A DNA stretch of 37,259 nt, from IMG/VR virus record IMGVR_UViG_3300022602_004803, positions 1 to 37,259 of that record; one strand, 5' to 3'. Of this stretch, positions 21,697 through 29,585 are shown in pieces. This DNA is from a virus. Position numbers and translations under genes: made by a program. Under the pieces are notes generated by a model. That model had not been told where the DNA came from, did no database searches, and was given only the letters and a program-made list of their open reading frames with translations. Each line of letters starts with the position of its first letter. The first letter of the stretch is position 1.

Positions 21697-22776
21697 ATGA
21701 AATCAATCGTTCACTTTATCACGGCTTTCTTAATGCTCGCATTCTTCGCAGCATTCATTACCCTTGCAACCGGGTTTCCAATTTTACCAGTAGCAATTGC
21801 CTTGTTGTTTTTCTCTGCGTTGCCAAGACCCAAGAATACTTTCAATGGCACAGTGATGGAAGTCTGGGCTAAGTATATCATGGAGCGTTTTTGGAAAGAC
21901 AATGCCTTCTTGAGGAACGCCTATGACGACAGCGAATATGTGACAGCAGGTAGGATTGTGCATATCCCCCAACCGGGTAGTAAGCCAAATGTGGTAAAAA
22001 ATAGGTCTTCTTTTCCCGGGACGGCTGTAAGGCGGACGGATACCGATACCCTTTATTCATTGGATGAGTACAGTACAGACCCTACACATATCCCTAATAT
22101 TGACTCTATCCAGTTGTCCTATAACAAGCAGGACAGTGTATTGGGAGACCAAATGTATGTATTGGATGAGACCATTGCTGACGATATGATTTTGAAATGG
22201 GCTGCAAATTCAACTATCTATAAAACAAAAGGAGTTACTATCAATGCCGACGGTAGCACTACAATAAAACAAGTTGGTCCGGTGACTGGACAGACAGGTA
22301 ATCGTTTGGCATTTGTCAGTAGTGACTTGAAAAGTTTAATGACAAAGTTCAATGTCAACAATGTGCCTAAGAATGACAGGTTCGTGTTGATTGACGATAA
22401 TATGTACGATGCCTTTTACGATAGCCTTGGTGAAACGAATGCCAAAGATTTCAGTATGTATGCAGATGCAGCAAATGGTGTAGTTGGCAAGTTGCACAGT
22501 TTCAATATCATGACCCGTAGCTCCGTACTTGCCTGTGACAATACGGATGCTGTCAAAGCTCTGGGTTCTTCACTTGCATCAACAGACAACCTAGCAAGTT
22601 TGGCATGGCAAAAAAATACTGTTGCCTTCGCAATCGGTGACAAGAAATTGTTCCAAGACACTAACAACCCACTCTACTATGGTGACATTTATTCTGCTTT
22701 GTTGATGGCAGGTGGAAGGGTGAGAAGGGCAGATGGATTGGGTATCTATGTAATTGAGCAAGGCGTCCCTTCTTAG
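21697..22776 (+). CDS. major capsid protein with hydrophobic N-terminal extension
   Basis: 359 residues. From about residue 50 the sequence reads as a capsid of Mu gpT/HK97 type: VMEVWAKYIMERFWKDNAFL, GRIVHIPQPG, MILKWAAN, DRFVLIDDNMYDAFY, and a late AFAIGDKKLF with a terminal YSALLMAGGRVRR. The first 45 residues are instead very hydrophobic (AFLMLAFFAAFITLATGF; ILPVAIALLFFSAL), enough for two membrane segments. Upstream protease/scaffold genes and size support the assignment. The extension may be a delta-domain removed on maturation, or may tether assembly to a membrane. An alternative start after the extension (for example the Met of VMEVWAK, about residue 54) would remove family sequence and looks less likely. 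Confidence 0.82.
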   Translation: MKSIVHFITAFLMLAFFAAFITLATGFPILPVAIALLFFSALPRPKNTFNGTVMEVWAKYIMERFWKDNAFLRNAYDDSEYVTAGRIVHIPQPGSKPNVVKNRSSFPGTAVRRTDTDTLYSLDEYSTDPTHIPNIDSIQLSYNKQDSVLGDQMYVLDETIADDMILKWAANSTIYKTKGVTINADGSTTIKQVGPVTGQTGNRLAFVSSDLKSLMTKFNVNNVPKNDRFVLIDDNMYDAFYDSLGETNAKDFSMYADAANGVVGKLHSFNIMTRSSVLACDNTDAVKALGSSLASTDNLASLAWQKNTVAFAIGDKKLFQDTNNPLYYGDIYSALLMAGGRVRRADGLGIYVIEQGVPS

Positions 22777-22825
22777 TGGTTGCCAATCTGAATGGCTTTG
22801 TTTAAGGAACTGTAACAATTAAATC

Positions 22826-23008
22826 ATGATCAGTGTAAAAAGCGTGTGTGGTTGGTTTTCAACGGCGGTTTTATCATGGCTTACGCATACAACAAGGAAC
22901 GATGTATTGTTTTGGTTGACAGTGGCAGTGGGCGTTTCCACATTCATTTACAACCTGATTAAAATTTACCAATCGTTAAAAAAAAACAGTAATGAAAAAG
23001 TTGATTAA
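22826..23008 (+). CDS. small membrane protein, holin candidate
   Basis: 60 residues with a probable membrane helix at about 28-47 (LFWLTVAVGVSTFIYNLIKI) and a charged C-terminus (SLKKNSNEKVD), a common class II/III holin look. It overlaps the next membrane protein by 17 bases and lies just upstream of other lysis-type genes. Holin function is by size, topology and place. Confidence 0.5.
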   Translation: MISVKSVCGWFSTAVLSWLTHTTRNDVLFWLTVAVGVSTFIYNLIKIYQSLKKNSNEKVD

Positions 23009-23798
23009 CCTGATGCTGGTTGCGGCAATTGCAATAGTGGCAACTCCATTGTTGATGTATGCGCAAGACACTACCCATTATGTTGGGAACGCTGAAGCAA
23101 GTGGTGTAATCAGTGTCTTGTATTCTTACCTTCAATCAAAATATCCAATCATTGCCACCATCACTACGGTTCTATTTTTGGTGTCGGAAATATTGGCAGG
23201 GATACCAAGCATAAAAGCAAATTCTGTTTTTCAATTGGTATATGGGATATTAAAGACAGTTGCCGGAAAGGCAACGCTTACGGTGTTGCTTATTGTATTT
23301 TCTGTCTCAATGATTGTTTCATGTAACCGTCACGATATACCGGCGGCACAAAACAAGGAAATCGATACCACATTCCGAAAGGAGAAGCTTGTATATCGTG
23401 ACACGACCATCATCGTTCCCGGAGTGTCAATCCTGATACACGATACGCTACCTTGCAAGGAGGCAACTTACCACTTCGAAAAGGACAGTGGGAATATAAA
23501 AGCCACAGTCGACATCAATAAAGGGGTACTTACCGTTAGTTGCAAGGAAGATTCCTTGAAGAAAATCCTTTTGAACCTTGCCAGTGATTATATAGAATTA
23601 TACAAGGAGAAAAATAAAACTGTAACGGTCACAGTCCCTGGGCGCACTGTCACGGATTGGTATATTCCCAAATGGATTTGGTATTTGATAGGCTTCAATG
23701 TCGTTTTTTTCGGTTGGAAGATTGCAAGTGCTTACCTTTTTCCCGGCAACTCATTTCTTGGCATCATTAAACATTGGTTCACAAAATGGAAATCTTAA
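22992..23798 (+). CDS. exported multi-pass membrane protein, possible holin/spanin fusion
   Basis: 268 residues. Signal-like start (cut MYA|Q at about 24/25), a membrane helix at about 53-72, a second at 92-112 ending in a lipobox-like IVSC (Cys at about 113), then a long polar region with KLVYRDTTIIVPG that looks like a Bacteroidota spanin-type periplasmic stretch, and a C-terminal helix (IWYLIGFNVVFFGWKIA). This combines holin-like and spanin-like segments in one chain. It is placed between a small holin candidate and a DUF5675 gene. Family unknown to me; lysis function inferred. Confidence 0.5.
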   Translation: MKKLINLMLVAAIAIVATPLLMYAQDTTHYVGNAEASGVISVLYSYLQSKYPIIATITTVLFLVSEILAGIPSIKANSVFQLVYGILKTVAGKATLTVLLIVFSVSMIVSCNRHDIPAAQNKEIDTTFRKEKLVYRDTTIIVPGVSILIHDTLPCKEATYHFEKDSGNIKATVDINKGVLTVSCKEDSLKKILLNLASDYIELYKEKNKTVTVTVPGRTVTDWYIPKWIWYLIGFNVVFFGWKIASAYLFPGNSFLGIIKHWFTKWKS

Positions 23799-24184
23799 TC
23801 AAGCGCACATATTACCCAGATGGGACAAATGGAGAGCTTTCAGTGGATGGACAACCACGTTGCTACAGTATTGAATTGCCTTGGAAGGACAACCAACATG
23901 GCATCAGTTGTATCCCAGAGGGAAGGTACAAATTGACTGAACACCAGTCAGACCACTTGGGAAGGACACTTTTGATAAATAATGTGCCTAACCGTGATGC
24001 TTGTTTGATACATGGCGCAAACAATGCCATGCTGGAACTGAAGGGGTGTATTGCCCCGGTCACAGCGTTGACTGGTCACGGGTTGGGGGCTAAGAGCCAG
24101 TTGCAGTTAGTGCCATTGTTGGATGAGGCTTACGGTGCAATAGGAAAAGGCGAAGAAGTTTGGTTGACAATAGAGAAAGCATAA
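23786..24184 (+). CDS. DUF5675 family protein, probable lysis enzyme
   Basis: 132 residues from the ATG at 23786 (overlaps the upstream gene by 13 bases). The DUF5675 pattern is clear: RTYYPDGTNGELSVDG, SIELPWKDNQHGISCIPEGRY (split), RDACLIHGANN, LKGCIAPVTAL. The conserved His and Cys (HGAN, GCI) recall L,D-transpeptidase-like or other cell-wall enzymes. The family commonly lies in phage lysis modules, and its chemistry is not proven. No signal peptide, so release would need the upstream membrane proteins. Confidence 0.75.
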   Translation: MEILIKRTYYPDGTNGELSVDGQPRCYSIELPWKDNQHGISCIPEGRYKLTEHQSDHLGRTLLINNVPNRDACLIHGANNAMLELKGCIAPVTALTGHGLGAKSQLQLVPLLDEAYGAIGKGEEVWLTIEKA

Positions 24185-24188
24185 ACAT

Positions 24189-24260
24189 GGTGAGGTAGGG
24201 CAGCGGTAGCCCGATAGGCTCATAACCTATAGGTCGGTGGTTCGAACCCACCCCTCGCAA
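24189..24260 (+). tRNA. tRNA with CAU anticodon (Met or lysidine-Ile)
   Basis: Complete cloverleaf. Acceptor GGTGAGG/CCTCGCA, D arm GGGC-loop-GCCC, anticodon stem ATAGG/CCTAT with loop CTCATAA (anticodon CAT), variable AGGTC, T arm GGTGG-TTCGAAC-CCACC, discriminator A, no encoded CCA. Pair 1-72 is G with A, so the acceptor end is unpaired, and 3-70 is T-G. An unpaired 1-72 is an initiator-type feature, but the anticodon stem lacks the three G-C pairs of initiators. It may be an elongator Met, Ile2 (needing TilS) or an unusual initiator-like tRNA. It lies between a lysis gene and a tail-region gene, on the sense strand. Confidence 0.88.
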
Positions 24261-24275
24261 CAAAAATTTTTAATT

Positions 24276-24680
24276 ATGACTAAGCAAGATGCAATTGGAG
24301 TGGCTGCAAAGTTCTTCCCAAATTACCCTGATGTGTCAACTTTCCATGTGACAGAAGACAGTCAAGTATTCCAAGTCAAAAACGATGCGGACAACCATGC
24401 CAATTTTTTACTGAAGAAAAACAATGGAAAGGGTGAACCAGTTGTCAACACTGTGACAAGGGAAGAAGCTGCCGATGCCATAAAGGTTGTTTCAAACCCT
24501 GTCTTGGTTTCGTTACAGGCTGCCATTGATAGTGCCAAAATCGATGTGGACACAAAGAGGAAGGCATTTGACATTGCTACCGAAGACAAAAAGAAGGAGG
24601 CTCTTGAATCGTTGGAAGCTTCCGAAGAGGCTTTGACAGACGCTGAAAATGCTTATTCTGAAGCCTTGAAGAAAGCGTAG
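24276..24680 (+). CDS. small tail-region protein with C-terminal coiled coil
   Basis: 134 residues from the ATG at 24276; an upstream start would run through the tRNA and is rejected. The N-terminal part resembles DNA- or peptidoglycan-binding small domains only vaguely (MTKQDAIGVAAKFFPNYPD). The C-terminal half (about 75-134) is a charged Ala/Glu/Lys coiled coil. No signal peptide. Its place before the sheath gene fits a virion or assembly protein; function unknown. Confidence 0.55.
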   Translation: MTKQDAIGVAAKFFPNYPDVSTFHVTEDSQVFQVKNDADNHANFLLKKNNGKGEPVVNTVTREEAADAIKVVSNPVLVSLQAAIDSAKIDVDTKRKAFDIATEDKKKEALESLEASEEALTDAENAYSEALKKA

Positions 24681-24718
24681 TAATCAAAAAATTAGTTCAA
24701 GTTTCTAAAATTTAGAAT

Positions 24719-25951
24719 ATGTCTCGTCCCAGTGTACAGGTAGCCTTGATGAGTGGTGGGTTGGGTATCCTTCCCCCATCAACTTTTGGCACATCCTTGT
24801 TGATGATTGCAAGCCCAGTAGCACCTACAGCGGGTTATGGAGTTTCTTTCATCATTGAAAGTAAGGCAGATGTGGTTGCGGCTTTTTCACAAGTTGGAAA
24901 TGAAGCCGTGGTGACTGCCTTGGTCAAGGGTTTCTTTGCAGAGGCTCCAGAAGGCAACACGCTATATGTCGTGGCAATGGCTGCGACAACCACCCTTACT
25001 ACAATGGCTGCGGCAGCAAACGCTGAGATAGCCCTGACACCGGCAAAGGGTGCAATCAGGATGGTGGCTTTTGTGAAATACCCCGGAAGTGGCTATTCCC
25101 CAACTGTGACTAATGGATTTGACGAAGATGTGCATACTTGTGTCACTGCTGCACAGACACTTGCTGCTGCTTGGCTGGTAAAAAAGAAACCTTTCAGGGG
25201 ATTGATAGCAGGGTTCGGTTGCGATGGGGTGGCAGCCAATGCGTTGGATTATTCTACCACGAGCAACAGGAACTGCTTTATCGTTGCGCCTTCGGTAAAT
25301 GGCGACAGTGGGTTGGCTACGATGTTGATATTGGGAAGGGCTGTAGCCCTCAACCCCAACCAAAACATTGGTCGTATCCTCAGTGGTTCATTGAATATTG
25401 ACCCTACATACAGTGTCACAATTGGAACGACCCCAGTTGCAACGATTGGAGCAACTGCATTGGATGCGTACAATGCGAAAAGGTATCTGACATTAGAGCC
25501 TAACAAAGTGGCAAGTGGCTATGTGGTCACAGATGACATTGCTTTGACAGAACCTACGGATGACTACAATAACCTTGCTTATGGTAGGGTAATTGACAAC
25601 ATGGTTCGCATAGCCGACAGTGTCTATTACCAACATCTAAAGGACGATGTGGACATTGACGAGAACGGTCGTATCGATTCAGTCATAGAGAAGGCATTGG
25701 AGAATGAAGTAATCGATGCTATTAACCAACAGATGGGTACGCAGTTGTCCAAGAAAAGTGATGGTACGGCTTCCGTGAATTGCTTGGTAAACCCTGACAC
25801 AGTCGCTTATGCCGCCCTTTATTCAAAGAACAATATCAGCTCCCCCAACCTCAACCTAGCAAGTGGTGGTCAGGTGTATATCTTCATCACTGGCAGACCG
25901 AAGGGATGCCTAAGAAATATCAATATCTATTTGGGCTACAGCCTCAATTAA
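24719..25951 (+). CDS. contractile tail sheath protein (DUF2586-like)
   Basis: 410 residues. Small, Ala/Gly/Thr-rich start (SRPSVQVALMSGGLGI), a long beta/alpha domain with VVAAFSQVGNEAVVTALVKGF (split) and EGNTLYVVAM, and a C-terminal region with GRIDSVIEKALENEVID and RPKGCLRNINIYLGYSLN, typical of Bacteroidota phage sheath proteins. The sheath contracts to drive the tube through the envelope, so the virion is a myovirus. It is followed by the tube gene, the usual order. Confidence 0.82.
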   Translation: MSRPSVQVALMSGGLGILPPSTFGTSLLMIASPVAPTAGYGVSFIIESKADVVAAFSQVGNEAVVTALVKGFFAEAPEGNTLYVVAMAATTTLTTMAAAANAEIALTPAKGAIRMVAFVKYPGSGYSPTVTNGFDEDVHTCVTAAQTLAAAWLVKKKPFRGLIAGFGCDGVAANALDYSTTSNRNCFIVAPSVNGDSGLATMLILGRAVALNPNQNIGRILSGSLNIDPTYSVTIGTTPVATIGATALDAYNAKRYLTLEPNKVASGYVVTDDIALTEPTDDYNNLAYGRVIDNMVRIADSVYYQHLKDDVDIDENGRIDSVIEKALENEVIDAINQQMGTQLSKKSDGTASVNCLVNPDTVAYAALYSKNNISSPNLNLASGGQVYIFITGRPKGCLRNINIYLGYSLN

Positions 25952-25972
25952 TAACAATTTAAACTGTTCATT

Positions 25973-26401
25973 ATGCCTTTTGATAGTTCTGAATACGAAT
26001 ATGCAGACATTAAAGTATCCGTTTTGGGTGCTAGTCTTACTGGTTTGCGTGGCATCAAATACAAGAAAAAGCAGGAAAAGTCCGTGGTCTATGGGCAGGG
26101 AAACCAACCCAAGAGCGTTCAGCGTGGCAACAAAAGCTACGAAGGCACATTGAGTGTGCTGAAGAGCGACTACGATTTGTTGGATGCTGCCGCAGTGGCT
26201 GCCGGGTATGAGGACATCACGGATGTGCCATCTAGGTATATCACCAGCACGGTGGTATATCAAAAGCCCGGTGAAACTGCATTGACAGTGGACACGCTTA
26301 TTCAAATGGAGTTCACAGAGGCGGAAGATGGCATGAAGCAAGGCGAACAGTTCAAGGAAGTGGAGCTTCCTTTCATCTTCCTCCGCAAGAAAAAGGTATA
26401 G
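25973..26401 (+). CDS. tail tube protein
   Basis: 142 residues, beta-rich. EYADIKVSVLGASLTGLRGIKYKKKQE (split), then GRGN-like GNQPKSVQRGNKSYEGTLSV and a C-terminal strand GEQFKEVELPFIFLRKKK, fit inner tube proteins of contractile tails (XkdM/gpFII group). Immediately after the sheath and before the chaperone, the canonical place. Confidence 0.8.
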   Translation: MPFDSSEYEYADIKVSVLGASLTGLRGIKYKKKQEKSVVYGQGNQPKSVQRGNKSYEGTLSVLKSDYDLLDAAAVAAGYEDITDVPSRYITSTVVYQKPGETALTVDTLIQMEFTEAEDGMKQGEQFKEVELPFIFLRKKKV

Positions 26402-26436
26402 TCAAACCTCATTTAAAAATCGTTTAAAAAATAATT

Positions 26437-26763
26437 ATGAAGAAATTGATTGGGCAGGCTACTGCTGAACAAATTGCAGCTTGGAAGGAAGAAGTCAAAA
26501 AGAAATATGGCGGAACTGCCGAGGTATATGAATATGAGGTGGAGGGCAGCGTGGCTTACCTCCGTTCTGTTGACAGGGACACTTACAGTGCCGCTGCCGC
26601 AAAAGTGAGTACAAGCCCTGCCAAGTTCAACGAACTTGTGATAAACAATATATGGCTCGGTGGCGATGAAGCCATCAGGAAACAGGATCAGTTTTATTTC
26701 GGCTTGATAGACTTCGTGGAGGACTTGATGGGTAAAAAAAAGGGCAGCTTAAAGACATTGTAA
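26437..26763 (+). CDS. tail assembly chaperone, short form
   Basis: 108 residues. Small helical/beta protein with VYEYEVEGSVAYLRSVDRD, FNELVINNIWLGGDEAI and YFGLIDFVEDLM. It is the size and position (tube-chaperone-tape measure) of phage tail assembly chaperones such as the short gpG form, which help coat the tape measure before tube polymerisation. A slippery A AAA AAG lies at codons 100-102, near the end (26736-26742). Zero-frame reading stops at 26761-26763. Confidence 0.8.
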   Translation: MKKLIGQATAEQIAAWKEEVKKKYGGTAEVYEYEVEGSVAYLRSVDRDTYSAAAAKVSTSPAKFNELVINNIWLGGDEAIRKQDQFYFGLIDFVEDLMGKKKGSLKTL

Positions 26764-26948
26764 GCAACGCAAATGGCGAATACAGAAACAACTGGGTGGC
26801 TTACAGGAATGCACAGCTCCGTTACCACCTTGGGTTCACTACACGTGAACTGAGTGAAATGAGTGACGAGGAATGGGCTGAACAATATGCCATCTTGGAA
26901 AATATCAGGACAGAAGAAGCTAAAATGAAACAGCCCTTTGCGATTTAG
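26437..26948 (+). CDS. tail assembly chaperone, -1 frameshift fusion form
   Basis: If ribosomes slip -1 at A AAA AAG (26736-26742), reading continues from 26742 with GQLKDIVSNANGEYRNNW and on to TRELSEMSDEEWAEQYAI, ending at the TAG 26946-26948: a 170-residue product with 68 extra residues. The extension has no convincing start of its own but a good protein-like composition (Arg, Glu, Trp, Tyr). GGAGG at 26718-26722, 13 bases upstream of the slip, matches the stimulatory Shine-Dalgarno element of dnaX-type sites. The same two-form arrangement is widespread in tailed phages. Confidence 0.78.
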
Positions 26949-26968
26949 AGTAAAGGGCTGTTTTAATT
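26931..26968 (+). terminator. terminator/attenuator before the tape measure gene
   Basis: CAGCCCTTT (26931-26939) and AAAGGGCTG (26952-26960) form a perfect 9-bp stem with a 12-base loop, followed by TTTTAATT. The stop of the frameshifted product lies inside the loop. It sits in the middle of the tail operon, nine bases before the tape measure ATG, so it may reduce transcript past the abundant sheath, tube and chaperone. Confidence 0.7.
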
Positions 26969-26977
26969 TATACAACA

Positions 26978-28960
26978 ATGGGGAACGCACTGCAATACAT
27001 ACTGAAGTTACAGGACATGCTTAGTCCAGGCATGAGGGCAGCAGCGAGCGTGACAAATACCGTCAGCGGTGAAATTGCAAGCAAGTTCCAACAGATTGGT
27101 AGTAGTGGAAAGGTTATGGCTGCAAGCGTAAATGAACTCAAGGAAAGGTTGGAAGAGGTGAATAAAGTCCGTTTTGGCACTAAGATGGAGGGCGAATTCA
27201 ATCTTGCAACGAAGGCAGCACAAAAGTTGGAAAGTCAGATTAGGGACTTGGAAGGGCATAGCAAAGAAGGTGGTTTAGGAGGAGTGCTTGGTGGTTTAGC
27301 TTTTGGTGCAGGGGCGTTTGAAATTGGCAAAAACGCATTGGGATTGAGTGCAGAACGGGAGAGCAACCAAGTTAATCTTGGGGTAATGACAGGCAGTGCT
27401 AATGTTGGAAACAAGTTGCTGGGCGATATAACCGCAATGGCGGACGTAACGCCATTTGAAAGCAGGGACTTATTGCAGAGCGGTCAGATGCTCTTGCAGT
27501 TTGGTATGACAGCCGATAGGGTAATGCCGAGTTTGCAACAGCTTGGTGACATCAGTGGTGGCAATGCTGAAAAATTACAACAACTCACCCTTGCTTTTGG
27601 AAAGGTTACTGCTGAGGGCAAAATGAGTGGACGTGAGTTGGAGGAAATGATTTATGCAGGGTTCAACCCGCTGACAGTGATTGCAGAAAAGACGGGTATT
27701 TCGATGGCTAACCTACACAAAGCCATGGAGCATGGGGCTATCACTACGCAAATGGTACAAGAAGCTATGAATGCTGCAACTGGTGCTGGTGGTCGTTTCC
27801 ACGACTTGATGCTAAAGAATAGTGAAACGCTTGGAGGCAAGTGGAGTACGTTCATGGATTTGGCACACCACAGGCTTAGGAGCTTTGGGGATTTGTTAAG
27901 CCCTGTTGCAAAAGGGTTGATGTCTTTTGACTCTGGCTTGCTGGGTAGTGTTCCCGGAATGATTGCAGTTGGGACTGCTTTGGTTGGGTTCACGATAATA
28001 ATGGGGTCTGCCACATTTTCCACGAATATGTTTACAAGTGCCATGAAGTTGATGACAATGGCTATTGAAGAGAACCCTTTGGGTGTTTGGCTGGTAGCAA
28101 TAGGGGCAGCAGTTGCTTTAGTCATTGGGTTGTATAAAATGTTTACGGAAAAACAGGAGACGGTTGTAGAGGGTTTTGTAAAACTTGCCAACAAGGAGAA
28201 TATAGCCACCGAAATACACGGCAAAGCAGCTAGTGCGGTTTCTGACAATATATCCAAAGCGAAATTATTATTGGGTGTAATCAACGATGAAAACCTTGCA
28301 CAGGGTATCCGTATCCAAAAGCTAAAGGAACTTCAATCTTTGGATAAAGAACATTTCGGTTCATTGACACTCGCAACCTCAGCAACTGATGCTGCTTCAA
28401 AAAGCTTGGCAGCCTATACCGATGAGATGTGGAAACACGCCACGGCAATGGCAGCGGTTGACAAGTTCAAGGACATAGAAAGCAAGAGGCTGGATGCCCA
28501 AATGAAGATACATGACAATCTTTCAACTGCAATATTTACAGGAACCAGGAGGGCAGGTAATGGGATGGCTCAATACCGTTATGCTGACCAAGACGGCATA
28601 CGTAAAAGGGAAGAGCAAAGGCAAATTGCCTTAGTCAATACTGCATTTGACAAAAGTAGCTCCTATTTGATGGGACTGATTAAAGGAGACAAAGGGGCAG
28701 TTTCTTCTTTGAGTGGAAATGGTATGGGTAGTCCTTTTGATGGACTTAATGATTTCAAGGATAGTACTGGCAAGGACAAGGCAGACAAGATTAACAATGG
28801 TGGTCAGCGAAGCATCGTTATAAATGTGGGCAAGCAGATTGAAAAACTGGAGATGCACATAGTAGGTGGCAGCAAGGAAGTGGCGGAAGAACTGCATAAT
28901 GCGGTTGCCGATGCGATGAGAAGGGTTCTATATAGTGTAAACGGTGCGGTAACAAATTAA
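26978..28960 (+). CDS. tail tape measure protein
   Basis: 660 residues. Residues 1-90 are helical; 130-300 form the TMP core (ITAMADVTPFESRDLLQSGQ; EGKMSGRELEEMIYAGFNPL, split), as in the TP901/TM90-type tape measure. Two membrane helices follow at about 327-345 and 368-388 (VWLVAIGAAVALVIGLY). The C-terminus ends in an amphipathic helix. Length sets tail length; 660 residues suggests about 0.1 micrometre by the usual 0.15 nm per residue rule. It is the gene after the chaperones, as expected. Confidence 0.88.
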   Translation: MGNALQYILKLQDMLSPGMRAAASVTNTVSGEIASKFQQIGSSGKVMAASVNELKERLEEVNKVRFGTKMEGEFNLATKAAQKLESQIRDLEGHSKEGGLGGVLGGLAFGAGAFEIGKNALGLSAERESNQVNLGVMTGSANVGNKLLGDITAMADVTPFESRDLLQSGQMLLQFGMTADRVMPSLQQLGDISGGNAEKLQQLTLAFGKVTAEGKMSGRELEEMIYAGFNPLTVIAEKTGISMANLHKAMEHGAITTQMVQEAMNAATGAGGRFHDLMLKNSETLGGKWSTFMDLAHHRLRSFGDLLSPVAKGLMSFDSGLLGSVPGMIAVGTALVGFTIIMGSATFSTNMFTSAMKLMTMAIEENPLGVWLVAIGAAVALVIGLYKMFTEKQETVVEGFVKLANKENIATEIHGKAASAVSDNISKAKLLLGVINDENLAQGIRIQKLKELQSLDKEHFGSLTLATSATDAASKSLAAYTDEMWKHATAMAAVDKFKDIESKRLDAQMKIHDNLSTAIFTGTRRAGNGMAQYRYADQDGIRKREEQRQIALVNTAFDKSSSYLMGLIKGDKGAVSSLSGNGMGSPFDGLNDFKDSTGKDKADKINNGGQRSIVINVGKQIEKLEMHIVGGSKEVAEELHNAVADAMRRVLYSVNGAVTN

Positions 28961-28964
28961 CGAT

Positions 28965-29585
28965 ATGGCAACTTTTGATTTGGCACAATTATTCTCGAAC
29001 ACATTCGGCTACAGTATGCCGGACAAGTTTGTAATTGATAAATCCAAGGATGCCTTTGATGAGGTAAACAACGTTCCCCCTAACTTTTTTGAAGTGCCTC
29101 AGGCAGTTGTAAACAGGGCAACAGGCATTGGGGATTATAGTAATTTGGGTCAGCCTTATTATGCCACTGATTTTTTGGGTAGGGAGTTCTTTCTTCCAGT
29201 CACTTTAAATGGCAAGTTGATACCATTTGCGGTTCTTTCCATCAATGAGAAAAAAACAATCGTTGAAACGGCAATGCCGGAAAGGGGGGGCAGCGTGAAG
29301 GAACTGATTAGTATAGATGATTATGTTATTAACTTGAAAGGCATATTGGTCGAGGAGGACAATATATACCCTGAGCAACAAATAATAGACATCCACAACC
29401 TTTTCCTTTTGGGTGAGAGCATACCAATAAGGAGTGTCCTCACGGATATATTCCTCAACGGAGCTTATAATCATTCCGTTGTGATAAAAGAAATCAAATG
29501 GCCAGCGAACCCCGGTGTTCAGAATGCGAAGCCTTTTGAGATTGACATGGTGGCTGATATGATTTTCACACTTGAAATAGCTTAA
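28965..29585 (+). CDS. baseplate/tail-tip protein (DUF6046-like)
   Basis: 206 residues, beta-rich, with GREFFLPVTLNGKLIPF and YPEQQIIDIHNLFLLGES. This is the character of a Bacteroidota-specific baseplate/tail family that I associate with DUF6046, from memory. It stands between the tape measure and the hub gene, where DNA-circularisation- or LysM-type tail initiators lie in other phages. Starts five bases after the tape measure stop. Confidence 0.65.
   Translation: MATFDLAQLFSNTFGYSMPDKFVIDKSKDAFDEVNNVPPNFFEVPQAVVNRATGIGDYSNLGQPYYATDFLGREFFLPVTLNGKLIPFAVLSINEKKTIVETAMPERGGSVKELISIDDYVINLKGILVEEDNIYPEQQIIDIHNLFLLGESIPIRSVLTDIFLNGAYNHSVVIKEIKWPANPGVQNAKPFEIDMVADMIFTLEIA

Noticed and set aside
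24189-24260. tRNA gene as an integration (att) site or phage boundary
   Set aside because: It lies in the middle of the late operon, the phage encodes a DDE transposase rather than an integrase, and no repeat of the tRNA end is seen.
27652-28284. Long leftward ORF inside the tape measure gene
   Set aside because: Mirror frame of a strongly supported coding region, Ser/Pro/Ile-rich, no family features.
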